A stretch of DNA of 64,000 nucleotides, taken from NCBI RefSeq assembly GCF_003013395.1, contig NZ_PXZM01000039.1:95858-159857 (forward strand), in the 5' to 3' direction. Shown piece by piece: positions 36,061 to 43,941 of the stretch; the stretch's first letter is position 1; the number at the start of each line of letters is the position of its first letter. A model generated the notes under the pieces. That model was not told where the DNA came from. It saw only the letters and a list, made by a program, of their open reading frames with translations, and ran no database searches. The DNA is from Brevibacillus fortis (GTDB lineage: Bacteria > Bacillota > Bacilli > Brevibacillales > Brevibacillaceae). A program made the position numbers and the translations under genes.

Positions 36061-36070
36061 GTCTATTCTA
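36061..36070 (+). promoter_or_regulatory. GTCTAnnCTA motif, copy 6 (rightward)
   Basis: GGTCTATTCTATCTC, 30 bases before the ATG of the next gene, on the rightward strand. It lies right after a terminator, so a new transcript must start hereabouts. That makes this copy the strongest argument that the motif is a promoter element. Confidence 0.5.
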
Positions 36071-36099
36071 TCTCAAACGAAAAAAAGTGAGGGATAAGA

Positions 36100-36360
36100 A
36101 TGAGAGATTCCAAAAAAGCCGTATTGTATATCGTAAGTATTGCTGCTTTAGCTGAATTTCTACTAGGAGAGGATATCGATCGCGAAGGCTGGGAGGAGCT
36201 CAGTGACGCGCTTGGTATGGTAGGAATGGATCTGAACGAGGTTTTCGCAGAAAACGATTCCTTGCTGCTTGGATTTCAAAAAGTTTGTCAGGAATTTGGG
36301 AAGATGAATATAACAGAGGAAATGATTGAGGAACTATACGTAGAGGACCAGCTGGAATAA
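36100..36360 (+). CDS. Small acidic protein of the tail element
   Basis: 86 residues, acidic, predominantly helical (AALAEFLLGEDIDREGWEEL, MNITEEMIEELYVEDQLE). No recognised family. It starts 30 bases after a GTCTAnnCTA copy and ends inside its own terminator hairpin, so it is a single-gene transcript. Its expression as a lone gene with the shared element suggests a structural or regulatory partner for the tail genes (inference). Confidence 0.6.
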   Translation: MRDSKKAVLYIVSIAALAEFLLGEDIDREGWEELSDALGMVGMDLNEVFAENDSLLLGFQKVCQEFGKMNITEEMIEELYVEDQLE

Positions 36361-36377
36361 ACAGCTGGTTTTTTTTT
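36348..36377 (+). terminator. Intrinsic terminator overlapping a stop codon
   Basis: CCAGCTG-GAATAAA-CAGCTGG followed by nine T residues; the TAA stop codon of the gene lies in the loop. Confidence 0.88.
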
Positions 36378-36452
36378 ATTTTCAAAATCCGCTTAATGCA
36401 TCGCAAATCGCTTCGTATAGATTCGACAAGAGGCAAAAGGAGGGGAGAAACC

Positions 36453-36620
36453 ATGTTATATCAGATTAGTTTTTCGGCAGATGGAGAGCAGGTGCAGGTC
36501 ATGAAATATACTTCGACCCAAGACACCCCCATAGCCGTTTTGGAAGAGTTCTTTCGCGAGCATGTCCAAGTAAATCCAGAGTCCCTGAAAGGAATCGGGA
36601 TCGTCAGGATCGGTGGATAG
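36453..36620 (+). CDS. Small beta-rich protein, unknown function
   Basis: 55 residues (LYQISFSADGEQVQVMKY, ending GIVRIGG). ATG 36453 follows AAAAGGAGGGGAGAAACC, which decides the start over a longer frame. It ends two bases before the next start codon, so both form an operon. No homologue family recognised. Confidence 0.6.
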   Translation: MLYQISFSADGEQVQVMKYTSTQDTPIAVLEEFFREHVQVNPESLKGIGIVRIGG

Positions 36621-36621
36621 C

Positions 36622-36870
36622 ATGGCCTGTCAAGGATGTGATTACGAAAAAGCCTGCCAAAAGAAAATGAAAGTCAATGACATCGTGATGTCAGCAAAGG
36701 AACAGGATGTCGTGCCCATGACTTGTCGTTGTGTGGTTCATGACATTTGCCGCGATTGCCAATGGTACATCAAGCGTCAGTGTGCGTCATGGAAGATTTT
36801 GAATGGAAAAGCATTCACGGCCGGTACCCTGCAAACTTGTCCGAAAAAAATTTTGAAAGCTGGTTGCTAA
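36622..36870 (+). CDS. Cysteine-rich small protein, putative zinc-binding
   Basis: 82 residues with nine or more cysteines arranged as CQGC-DYEKAC, CRC-VVHDIC-RDC and a QC/TC pair near the end, suggesting one or two zinc sites. ATG 36622 has GGTGG seven bases upstream. It directly follows the 55-residue gene and precedes the sigma factor gene. Zinc-ribbon proteins near phage sigma genes often act in transcription, but this is only a guess from context. Confidence 0.6.
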   Translation: MACQGCDYEKACQKKMKVNDIVMSAKEQDVVPMTCRCVVHDICRDCQWYIKRQCASWKILNGKAFTAGTLQTCPKKILKAGC

Positions 36871-36938
36871 ATCCCTCCTCAAATTACCTAGTGTGATAGA
36901 GCCACTGTGAATAGGAGCATGAGGAGGGGATGAAGTAC

Positions 36939-37493
36939 ATGACAGATCAACTTCACCAGATGGACGAATTATTTCTCGCAGGGAAAGTCGATGATTTTTT
37001 GCAGAAGGCAAAGGAAAACTGTGAAGCCAAGCTGACCGGGATGACGTTTGCTGGAATGACCCATGATGATGTCGTTCAAGAGGTTCTCTTAAAAGTGTAT
37101 CGCACGATGAAGGATTACGATCAGGAAAAAGCTAGAGTGACTACCTTTGTCGATCATGTGATTACGAATAAAATTCGTGACTGCTTGCGGAAAGCCGGCA
37201 CGCAAAAAAACCTGACAAACAGTAATGCGGTTCTTGTCTCTAGTGGAGATGAGGATGAAGAGGAAACGATGATCAGCCGTATTGCTGCTCCGAGTGAGGA
37301 GTATCGATACGAGGAAGTAGAAATGATGATCGACATCATGGAGTATATGAAGCTGTCCACGCGAGACAAGCTGATTCTCCAGATGAGAAGCGAAGGCTAT
37401 TACCATGAGGAAATCGGCCAGAAGTTCAATATCAGCAAGGAAAGAGTGTGTCAAATCATCAAAGCGATTATGAAGCAGTACGGTGAGCTGTAG
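36939..37493 (+). CDS. Element-encoded sigma-70 family factor (ECF-like)
   Basis: 184 residues from ATG 36939; GAGGAGGGG is 11 bases upstream, whereas the earlier ATG 36930 touches it. Region 2 occupies ~residues 25-90 (MTHDDVVQEVLLKVYRTM, VTTFVDHVITNKIRDCLRK) and region 4 is a C-terminal helix-turn-helix (LSTRDKLILQMRSEGYYHEE, IGQKFNISKERVCQIIKAIM). An acidic linker joins them. It would direct RNA polymerase to element-specific promoters; the GTCTAnnCTA motif is the obvious candidate target (inference). No anti-sigma gene is evident. Confidence 0.8.
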   Translation: MTDQLHQMDELFLAGKVDDFLQKAKENCEAKLTGMTFAGMTHDDVVQEVLLKVYRTMKDYDQEKARVTTFVDHVITNKIRDCLRKAGTQKNLTNSNAVLVSSGDEDEEETMISRIAAPSEEYRYEEVEMMIDIMEYMKLSTRDKLILQMRSEGYYHEEIGQKFNISKERVCQIIKAIMKQYGEL

Positions 37494-37528
37494 ACATACA
37501 CAAATAATCGGAAAAGGAATGATCCAGC

Positions 37529-37948
37529 ATGGCAGTTTTGTTGAAAAAGATGAATGAGGAATTGACCGAGGAGCTCTCCCATCAGGTCATTGGAAAATAT
37601 GTACACGTTCCTACCAATATGCACACAACCCCTACAGCCGAAGGTGGAGAAGAAGAGGTAAATATTTGGTTTGGCGGTTGCGTAGCGGGAATTGAAAAAG
37701 CGGTCATTGCCTTCGATTACGAAAAGCAGGAGTTTCGTGAGGAGCCGTTGACCTACACTAACTTTTTACTGACCGACGGTATGGGATACACGGTGAACCG
37801 ACTCCATTCCGAGATTTATGAGATTACAAAGGAAGAATTCGAGCAAATGCTAGCAGATCACCTAGCTACTCAGGCTGCTGAGCTCGAAGCTGAGAAAAAG
37901 CTTCGTGAAGCGTCTGAAGAAATCTCGACGAATGAGGAGTCGATGTAA
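37529..37948 (+). CDS. Unknown acidic protein of the tail element
   Basis: 139 residues. An alpha/beta central part (VNIWFGGCVAGIEKAVIAFD, YTNFLLTDGMGYTVNRLHSE) and a long C-terminal charged helix (AELEAEKKLREASEEISTNE). No family recognised. It follows the first sigma gene by 35 bases and ends five bases before the kinase-like gene, so these are co-transcribed. Confidence 0.6.
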   Translation: MAVLLKKMNEELTEELSHQVIGKYVHVPTNMHTTPTAEGGEEEVNIWFGGCVAGIEKAVIAFDYEKQEFREEPLTYTNFLLTDGMGYTVNRLHSEIYEITKEEFEQMLADHLATQAAELEAEKKLREASEEISTNEESM

Positions 37949-37952
37949 CGCC

Positions 37953-38528
37953 ATGAGACAGCCCACGATTGTCGCTTTCGAAGGAATTGACGCCAATGCG
38001 AAGGAAGCTCAGGCGGCGTTACTAGAAGAAAATTTGAGAGGCCTCGGATATAAAGTGAAAAGAGTATCGTTTCCGCGTTTAGATACCCCAATCGGAGCGG
38101 TCATTGGCATGTGGCTTCGCTGCGAAATTGAGCTGGATGAGAAAGCGGTAGGAAAGCTTTTTGAAGCGGATTTTCTGGACTATCAGCGAGAAATGGCGAG
38201 GATTTCGAAGGAGAACGTTGATTTCATCATCATTGATCATTACGAACTGTCCAATTATTACTACTTCTATATGAAAGATACTCCCCTATCTTGGTATGCC
38301 ACGATGAGTGATTTGACGAAGCGACCCGATGCAACCTTTTTTCTGCGAACCGAAGTAGATGCGAATAATGCCGTGCTGCTAAAGGTGCAGGAAGCCTATC
38401 TTTCCCTTGCCAATGCCTCGCGCCGGTCAGTGCATACGCTGGATACGTCAATCGGGGTGGAAAAAATGCAGAAAAACATTCTGCAAGCAGTCCATCAGCT
38501 ACATCTGAAAAAGCGAGTTACGTGCTAA
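37953..38528 (+). CDS. Thymidylate-kinase-fold protein with degraded P-loop
   Basis: 191 residues with the overall pattern of thymidylate kinases: N-terminal VAFEGID, then RFP-like SFPRLDTPIGAVIG, and FIIIDHYELSNYYYF at the place of the DRY-x-x-S motif. However the P-loop reads GIDANAKEAQ instead of the usual GIDGAGKTTQ (missing Gly and Thr), and DRY has become DHY. Normal kinase activity is therefore doubtful. ATG 37953 was preferred over longer starts because similarity begins there. It overlaps the transglycosylase gene by seven bases. May be a nucleotide-binding or structural derivative. Confidence 0.7.
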   Translation: MRQPTIVAFEGIDANAKEAQAALLEENLRGLGYKVKRVSFPRLDTPIGAVIGMWLRCEIELDEKAVGKLFEADFLDYQREMARISKENVDFIIIDHYELSNYYYFYMKDTPLSWYATMSDLTKRPDATFFLRTEVDANNAVLLKVQEAYLSLANASRRSVHTLDTSIGVEKMQKNILQAVHQLHLKKRVTC

Positions 38529-39103
38529 CAAAGCTAATCGGCATTGTAGCTGCGGTGTTCATTCCCGCAAATGCTGTACTGCCAGCCGTAGAAAAGGGGC
38601 TGTCGGAAATTCATCCTGTGGTGAAACTGGCCAGGGACACAGATAGGCAGTTGCATAGAAAAAAGGAGCTTGCAAACGTAATCACACATGCTGCACCGAG
38701 ACTAGATATTGCTACAGTCGAGCTTTATACAGAAACGATTTATGCATTATCCAATCAATACGAAATAGACCCGGTTTTGATCATGGCGATGATTTGGCAG
38801 GAGAGCCGATTTCAGCACGACGCGATTTCCGGCAAGGGCGCAAGAGGATTATTACAAATCATGCCGCGCACAGGAAGCTGGCTGGGAGTTAACCCTGATG
38901 ACCTGTTTGATCCAGTGATCAATCTACATACGGGTATCAAGTACTTGGATCTCTTGCAAAAGAAATATGGAAACCTTCGTTTAAGTATCATCGCTTATAA
39001 CCAAGGCGAGGGAAATGTCGACCGAAATCGTTATCACGATGGCTACTATACAAAAGTCATGACCCATTACAAAAAAATGAACCGCTTATTAAGAGAATCT
39101 TGA
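38522..39103 (+). CDS. Lytic transglycosylase (SLT domain), exported
   Basis: 193 residues. N-terminal hydrophobic segment (LIGIVAAVFIPANAVLPAV) acts as signal or anchor. The SLT domain spans ~70-185 with the catalytic Glu in IWQESRF (E94), GARGLLQIMP, and AYNQGEGNV. It cleaves the glycan strands of peptidoglycan. GTG start at 38522 overlaps the preceding stop. In this element it can supply the missing endolysin function for release together with the holin-like protein at the far end, or help assembly through the wall. Confidence 0.85.
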   Translation: MLTKLIGIVAAVFIPANAVLPAVEKGLSEIHPVVKLARDTDRQLHRKKELANVITHAAPRLDIATVELYTETIYALSNQYEIDPVLIMAMIWQESRFQHDAISGKGARGLLQIMPRTGSWLGVNPDDLFDPVINLHTGIKYLDLLQKKYGNLRLSIIAYNQGEGNVDRNRYHDGYYTKVMTHYKKMNRLLRES

Positions 39104-39125
39104 GGATAGGCTGGGAGGAGGTATT

Positions 39126-39932
39126 ATGAGTGAGCATGCCATGTTCGTAAAACAGAGAGTTGGCAAGAATAAAGAACAATACTCCTTGTATAACATGGAG
39201 AATATTCGCCGCTGCAAGGAAGATAGTGAGTATCTGGGTGAAGTCATACTCGCGAATGAAGAGCTCATTTGGCATTCTGTGCACAAATATATTGGAAAGC
39301 CGGAGACATTGGTGAAGCAATATTGCTTGGAAAAAGCAGATATCTTGCAATTGGGGAGAATGGGAATCATCAAGGCTATCAAAGCCTTTGATATAGCAAG
39401 AGGCGTGAAGTTTTCGTCCTTTGCCGTCATCACAATTGTGAGGGAGATCAACTGCTTTTTGCGAGATAGCGGACATATTGTACGGCCGACTAGAACGGCA
39501 ACAACGATTCTCCAACAGATAAGTAAAATAGAAGCAGACCTAGGATATCTCCCTACAATGGAAGAACTGTCCGAACTGTTGGGTGAAAATGTGGAACAGA
39601 TCAAAAAAGCACTGGATGTCGGTAGACCTGTGAAGTATTTACAGGAGCCATACATGAATGGATCCGCTTCAAGCAATGAAGCTACCACCGCTATGGATGT
39701 CTTAAAGGACGAAGGACGAGACGTGGAAGAGTACGTGCTGGACAAGCTATATGTGGCTGCAATGCTTACGCAACTGCAAAATCAAATCTCATCAAAAGAG
39801 TGGCAAGTCCTGCAATTAAGGATGTCAGGCTACAATCAGACGCAAACGGCAGACTTTTTAAATGTATCCCAAATGTGTGTATCAAGAACCATGAAAAAAA
39901 TTCAGAATATTTCGAAAAGCAAACTTCCCTAA
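39126..39932 (+). CDS. Second element-encoded sigma factor (SigB/SigF/SigG-like)
   Basis: 268 residues with regions 2, 3 and 4 of a group 3 sigma factor: region 2 at ~40-110 (DILQLGRMGIIKAIKAFD, FSSFAVITIVREINCFLRD), region 3 at ~130-160 (LGYLPTMEELSELLGE) and a C-terminal helix-turn-helix (YNQTQTADFLNVSQMCVSRT). ATG 39126 follows GGGAGGAGG. It resembles sporulation/stress sigma factors, suggesting that the element could be tied to stress or sporulation, but it has diverged and sits within the element. It ends the rightward arm. Confidence 0.8.
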   Translation: MSEHAMFVKQRVGKNKEQYSLYNMENIRRCKEDSEYLGEVILANEELIWHSVHKYIGKPETLVKQYCLEKADILQLGRMGIIKAIKAFDIARGVKFSSFAVITIVREINCFLRDSGHIVRPTRTATTILQQISKIEADLGYLPTMEELSELLGENVEQIKKALDVGRPVKYLQEPYMNGSASSNEATTAMDVLKDEGRDVEEYVLDKLYVAAMLTQLQNQISSKEWQVLQLRMSGYNQTQTADFLNVSQMCVSRTMKKIQNISKSKLP

Positions 39933-39955
39933 TCTTATTTTTCAATCCCCACTTC

Positions 39956-39985
39956 AATAGGAGATAATGGAAGAGCACTCCTATT
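39956..39985. repeat. Inverted repeat after the sigma factor gene
   Basis: AATAGGAG pairs with CTCCTATT around a 14-base loop, without a T-tract. It lies in the boundary between the element and the aldo/keto reductase gene, upstream of the latter; could be a weak terminator or an operator. Confidence 0.35.
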
Positions 39986-40007
39986 ATGAAAAGAGGTCGA
40001 TCACAAT

Positions 40008-40982
40008 ATGAAATACTACCGACTCGGTGGCAGTGGATTGAAGGTATCGGCATTGGGATTAGGCACGAACTCATTCGGAGGGCGTGCGGATGAGCAAACG
40101 TCTGTAAACATCATTCATACCGCAATCGAAAACGGAATTACCTTTATTGATACGGCGAATATTTATACGCAAACAGAATCGGAGCGAATCATCGGGCTGG
40201 CGCTTACAGGGAAGCGGCACGAGGTCGTTTTGGCGACCAAAGCTGGTTTGGTAAAAGGCGAAGGACCGAATCAGAGAGGCTCATCGCGCTACCACCTAAT
40301 GCTGGAGCTGGAGAACAGCTTGAAGCGTTTGCGCACGGATTATGTGGACTTGTATCAGATTCATACGTTTGATCCAGAGACACCTTTGGAAGAAACACTC
40401 CGGGCACTTGACGATATGGTTCGATCCGGGAAGGTGCGTTACATCGGGGCTTCCAACTATGCGGCTTGGGAATTGATGAAGGCGATTGGCATCAGTCAGC
40501 GGGAAGGGCTGAATCGTTACGTATCGACGCAGGTGAGCTATTCACTGGCAGATCGGACACCCGAGCGTGAACTCGTACCGCTTTGTCTTGACCAGGGGGT
40601 GGGAATCATTCCGTACTTCCCGCTTGCTGGTGGAATTTTAACAGGCAAATACACCTCCGCAGAACAGGCCCCGGCTGGTTCGCGGGCGGACAAGGAGCCG
40701 CGTTTCGTCCGGTTGCTGAGCGAAGACAAGCTGGAGTTTGGACGTAAAATCAGTCAGGTAGCAGCGGGTATTGGTGTATCCTCCAGTGTGCTGTCCTTGG
40801 CTTGGCTCATGCACAAGCCAGCTGTCTCTTCGGTGATCGTGGGCGCGACCAGTGTCGAGCAGCTTACGGATAATTTGCAGAGTGCATCCGTGGAGCTGGA
40901 TGAAGCGACCTTGGCAGAGCTGGACCGCTTGAGTGACGCGTACCGAAACGGGGAACCATTTGCTGTTTATCGTTTGCCGTAA
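40008..40982 (+). CDS. Aldo/keto reductase
   Basis: 324-residue NADPH-dependent oxidoreductase of the AKR (YghZ/Kv-beta-like) type. Catalytic tetrad region is visible: FIDTANIY (D, Y), TKAG (K) and the H in YQIHTFDP. The C-terminal cofactor motif (VIVGATSVEQLTDNL) is typical. It reduces aldehydes or ketones in the cytosol; substrate unknown. AAGAGG precedes the start by ~12 bases. Flanked by an inverted repeat and a terminator, so it is monocistronic. First ordinary chromosomal gene to the right of the tail element. Confidence 0.88.
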   Translation: MKYYRLGGSGLKVSALGLGTNSFGGRADEQTSVNIIHTAIENGITFIDTANIYTQTESERIIGLALTGKRHEVVLATKAGLVKGEGPNQRGSSRYHLMLELENSLKRLRTDYVDLYQIHTFDPETPLEETLRALDDMVRSGKVRYIGASNYAAWELMKAIGISQREGLNRYVSTQVSYSLADRTPERELVPLCLDQGVGIIPYFPLAGGILTGKYTSAEQAPAGSRADKEPRFVRLLSEDKLEFGRKISQVAAGIGVSSSVLSLAWLMHKPAVSSVIVGATSVEQLTDNLQSASVELDEATLAELDRLSDAYRNGEPFAVYRLP

Positions 40983-41018
40983 CAATGATGACAGTTGTCG
41001 ATTCATACAGCCAGTCCC

Positions 41019-41045
41019 AAAGCCTCCTATTAAGGGGGCTTTTTT
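41019..41045 (+). terminator. Intrinsic terminator after the aldo/keto reductase gene
   Basis: AAAGCCTCC pairs with GGGGGCTTT and leads into a run of T. Confidence 0.85.
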
Positions 41046-41051
41046 GTGTTC

Positions 41052-41082
41052 AGCATAGACCTCAGAGCCATGAGGGATAGTA
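41052..41082 (+). promoter_or_regulatory. Possible sigma-G-type promoter of the germination operon
   Basis: AGCATA, an 18-base spacer and GATAGTA resemble the forespore sigma-G consensus (TGAATA-like / CATACTA). The position, 35 bases before the gerA-type start, is suitable, and gerA operons are known to be sigma-G dependent. Confidence 0.35.
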
Positions 41083-41116
41083 AACATATCCCGAACTGGA
41101 AAAAGAGTGATTCAAA

Positions 41117-42613
41117 ATGATCCAAGGAAAACAAGCTACGCCATTTCTTTTCTCGTTGGACGAAAATCTGGAGAAGGTGAAGCGAGAGCTGGGCAACAGC
41201 ACGGATCTTGTGACACGCCAAGTGCGTTTAGAAGCTGTCGATCAGATGCAGGTGGGGATTTTGTACACCGAGGGTCTGGTCGACAAAAATATGATTAGTG
41301 GCTTCATGGAGTCTCTCATGCTTCATGCCAGGAAAAAGGACTTCCCCACAGAAGCCGATCCATTGATGCTGATGAAGGACTTCTTGCTCACGATCGGTGG
41401 AGTGGAAGAGGTATACGATTTTGACCATTTGTTCGATGCGATATTGACGGGGGATACCGTTATTTTGGTAGATGGGTATTCGTACGGCTTTATTGCGAAT
41501 ACGAAGCAGTGGGAAGATCGTGGTGTTCAGGAGACTTCCGTGCAAACGGTGGTCCGCGGTTCCAGAGAAGCGTTTTCGGAAAACCTCCGAACCAATACGG
41601 CTTTGGTGCGTCGGCGGATCAATAATCGCAATCTTTGGTTGGAAACCATGCAGATCGGGGACATGACACAGACCAAAGTCGCTGTGATGTATATAAAAGG
41701 AGTCGTGCAGGAAAGCGTAGTGACAGAAGTCCGAGAACGCTTGGGGCAAATCACGATCGACGGTATTTTGGAGAGCGGAAACATCGAAGAAATGATTCAG
41801 GATCATACATTCACGCCGTTTCCGACCGTTTACAATACAGAGCGCCCCGACTCGGTGGCAGCCGGGCTGTTGGAAGGGCGCGTCGCCATTCTGGTGGACG
41901 GTACACCGATTGTCTTGTTGGTACCAGCTGTCTTTGTCCAATTCTTTCAGTCCTCCGAGGACTACTACATGCGTGCGGATTTTGGGATTCTGCGTATTTT
42001 GCGTCTCATTTCTTTCTTTATTGCTTTGCTCGCGCCATCCCTTTATGTTGCCGTTACGACCTTTCATCAGGAAATGCTGCAGACTAACCTGATCATGAGC
42101 ATTGCAGCCCAGCGTGAAGGTGTGCCATTCCCGGCAGCAGTGGAGGCGCTGTTGATGGAATTTACCTTTGAAATGCTGCGAGAGGCAGGGGTACGTATGC
42201 CGAGGGCGGTGGGATCAGCGATTTCCATCGTGGGAGCACTCGTGTTGGGTGAAGCAGCCGTACAGGCAGGGCTTGTTTCACCTGCTACCGTTATCGTCGT
42301 TTCGATTACAGCGATCACCAGCTTTGTCTTCCCTTCCTTTTCCATGTCCATTCCGATTCGGCTATTGCGGTTCGGGTTGATTGCACTCGCCGCCAGCTTT
42401 GGTCTGATCGGCGTATTTGTGGGGATGATTGCTTTGTGCATTCACCTGTGCACCCTACGTTCGTTTGGTGTCCCCTATATGGCACCGCTTGCCCCAATGA
42501 ATTTGGCGGACCAAAAGGATACGCTGCTTCGTCTGCCGATTTGGATGATGCATACGCGTCCTCATTTTTTGCGACAGAAAAACAGCGCCAGGGAACGACA
42601 AAGTAAAATATAG
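41117..42613 (+). CDS. Spore germination receptor A subunit (GerAA/GerKA family)
   Basis: 498 residues. A soluble N-terminal domain of ~290 residues (VDQMQVGILYTEGLVDKNMI; GDTVILVDGYSYGFI; SNIE-like segments) precedes five hydrophobic membrane segments from about residue 290 on (RLISFFIALLAPSLYVAVTT; PRAVGSAISIVGALVLGEAA; ITSFVFPSFSMSIPIRLLRF). This is the GerA family architecture. With B and C subunits it forms the inner-membrane nutrient receptor of the spore. First gene of a four-gene operon. Confidence 0.92.
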   Translation: MIQGKQATPFLFSLDENLEKVKRELGNSTDLVTRQVRLEAVDQMQVGILYTEGLVDKNMISGFMESLMLHARKKDFPTEADPLMLMKDFLLTIGGVEEVYDFDHLFDAILTGDTVILVDGYSYGFIANTKQWEDRGVQETSVQTVVRGSREAFSENLRTNTALVRRRINNRNLWLETMQIGDMTQTKVAVMYIKGVVQESVVTEVRERLGQITIDGILESGNIEEMIQDHTFTPFPTVYNTERPDSVAAGLLEGRVAILVDGTPIVLLVPAVFVQFFQSSEDYYMRADFGILRILRLISFFIALLAPSLYVAVTTFHQEMLQTNLIMSIAAQREGVPFPAAVEALLMEFTFEMLREAGVRMPRAVGSAISIVGALVLGEAAVQAGLVSPATVIVVSITAITSFVFPSFSMSIPIRLLRFGLIALAASFGLIGVFVGMIALCIHLCTLRSFGVPYMAPLAPMNLADQKDTLLRLPIWMMHTRPHFLRQKNSARERQSKI

Positions 42614-42664
42614 CGCAAGTATCGTGCTGATGTGAGGATAAATCGAAGCCGAGGTGGAGACGGC

Positions 42665-43873
42665 ATGAAACGAAAAGGTGTGTTCCTCCTGGCCCTGGCT
42701 CTGGCTTTTCTCGTTTTATTGACAGGCTGCTGGAACCGCAGAGAATTGAATGATTTGGCGATCGTCATGGGTATGGGTATTGACAAGATAGACAAAGAGT
42801 ATGTGATTTCCGCCCAAATCGTCAATCCGGGAGGGGTAGCGTTAAAGGAGAGCGGGGGGATGAGCCAATCACCTGTTGCCACTTACAGCATACGGGCAGC
42901 AAGCATTTTTGAGGGAATCCGAAAAATGACAACCGGGACGCCGAGACGGCTGTACTTTTCCCATATCCAGGTGCTGATTTTGGGAGAGCAGATAGCGAGA
43001 GAAGGGACAAAGGAAGTGCTGGATTTGTTATTTCGCGATCATGAGGTTCGGCCCGATTTTTATGTCATTCTTGCCAAGGATGCAACAGCACTGCAAATCC
43101 TCAGCATGATCGACCCATTGGAAAAAATTCCGGCGACGAAGCTCTATAAAAGCTTGGAAACGGCAGAGAGTGCCTGGGGATCGATTGTCTCCGTCCAATT
43201 AGATGAATATATAGCGGATTTGTTAGGAGAAGGAATTGAGCCAGTGTTGGTAGGTATTACGCTAAAAGGGAGGGTACATACGGGGACTTCCAGTGTGAAT
43301 TCCCAAAAAGAGAGCCAGTCAGCGCTGTTGAGGTACCATGAAATCGGTGTCTTCAAAGAAGACAAGCTGCGAGGGTGGTTTAACGAAGAGGAAAGCATCG
43401 GATTCAGCTACATCACAGACAGGGTGGACAGTACAGTTGAAGAAATTCCTTGTGATAAAAACAATAAAATTGTCATTGAGATCATCCGAAACAAAACAAC
43501 TGTCAGCGGCAAGGTAGAAAAAGGCAAACCACAAGTGGAAGTGAGCATTTCCGCAGAAGGCAATGTAGGCGAGGTAGCATGCAAAAAAGATTTGTCCGAT
43601 CCCCAAACCATGTACAAATTGGAGGCTGACGTAGAAAAGCAGATCAGAGAGAAAATTTTAAGCGCCATCCATAAAGCGCAAAAGCAATACCGAGCGGATG
43701 TTTTCGGATTTGGGCAGTCGATCTACCAAAATGACCCCAAAGGGTGGGAAAAGGTAAAAGAGGATTGGGATTCTCAGTTCTCCAACGTGAAAGTGAAAAT
43801 CAAAACAGACGTGAAGCTCAGGCGGACAGGAAAAGTGGGCAATTCGTTTATTCCTTTCATGAAAAAGGAGTAG
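42665..43873 (+). CDS. Spore germination receptor C subunit, Ger(x)C lipoprotein
   Basis: 402 residues from ATG 42665, preceded by GAGGTGGAG. Signal peptide with lipobox LLTGC (C22) followed by WNRRELNDLAIVMGMGID, the signature of GerC proteins. Three-domain soluble lipoprotein anchored outside the inner spore membrane and needed for receptor function. The frame upstream of this ATG is open but has no ribosome binding site and would bury the signal peptide. Confidence 0.92.
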   Translation: MKRKGVFLLALALAFLVLLTGCWNRRELNDLAIVMGMGIDKIDKEYVISAQIVNPGGVALKESGGMSQSPVATYSIRAASIFEGIRKMTTGTPRRLYFSHIQVLILGEQIAREGTKEVLDLLFRDHEVRPDFYVILAKDATALQILSMIDPLEKIPATKLYKSLETAESAWGSIVSVQLDEYIADLLGEGIEPVLVGITLKGRVHTGTSSVNSQKESQSALLRYHEIGVFKEDKLRGWFNEEESIGFSYITDRVDSTVEEIPCDKNNKIVIEIIRNKTTVSGKVEKGKPQVEVSISAEGNVGEVACKKDLSDPQTMYKLEADVEKQIREKILSAIHKAQKQYRADVFGFGQSIYQNDPKGWEKVKEDWDSQFSNVKVKIKTDVKLRRTGKVGNSFIPFMKKE

Positions 43874-43941
43874 GGCATAACTTTTTCCATCCATGGAAAT
43901 GGTAAAGGTAATGCTTCGAAAAAGTAGGTGCGTGGCACACC

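Noticed and set aside
1966..39990. Attachment-site repeats or an integrase marking the tail element's ends
   Set aside because: I looked near both ends but found no convincing direct repeat, tRNA or recombinase gene; boundaries are by gene content only.
41228..42067. 279-codon leftward frame opposite the GerA-type gene
   Set aside because: Antisense to a clear GerA family gene; His/Gln-rich composition is typical of a shadow frame.
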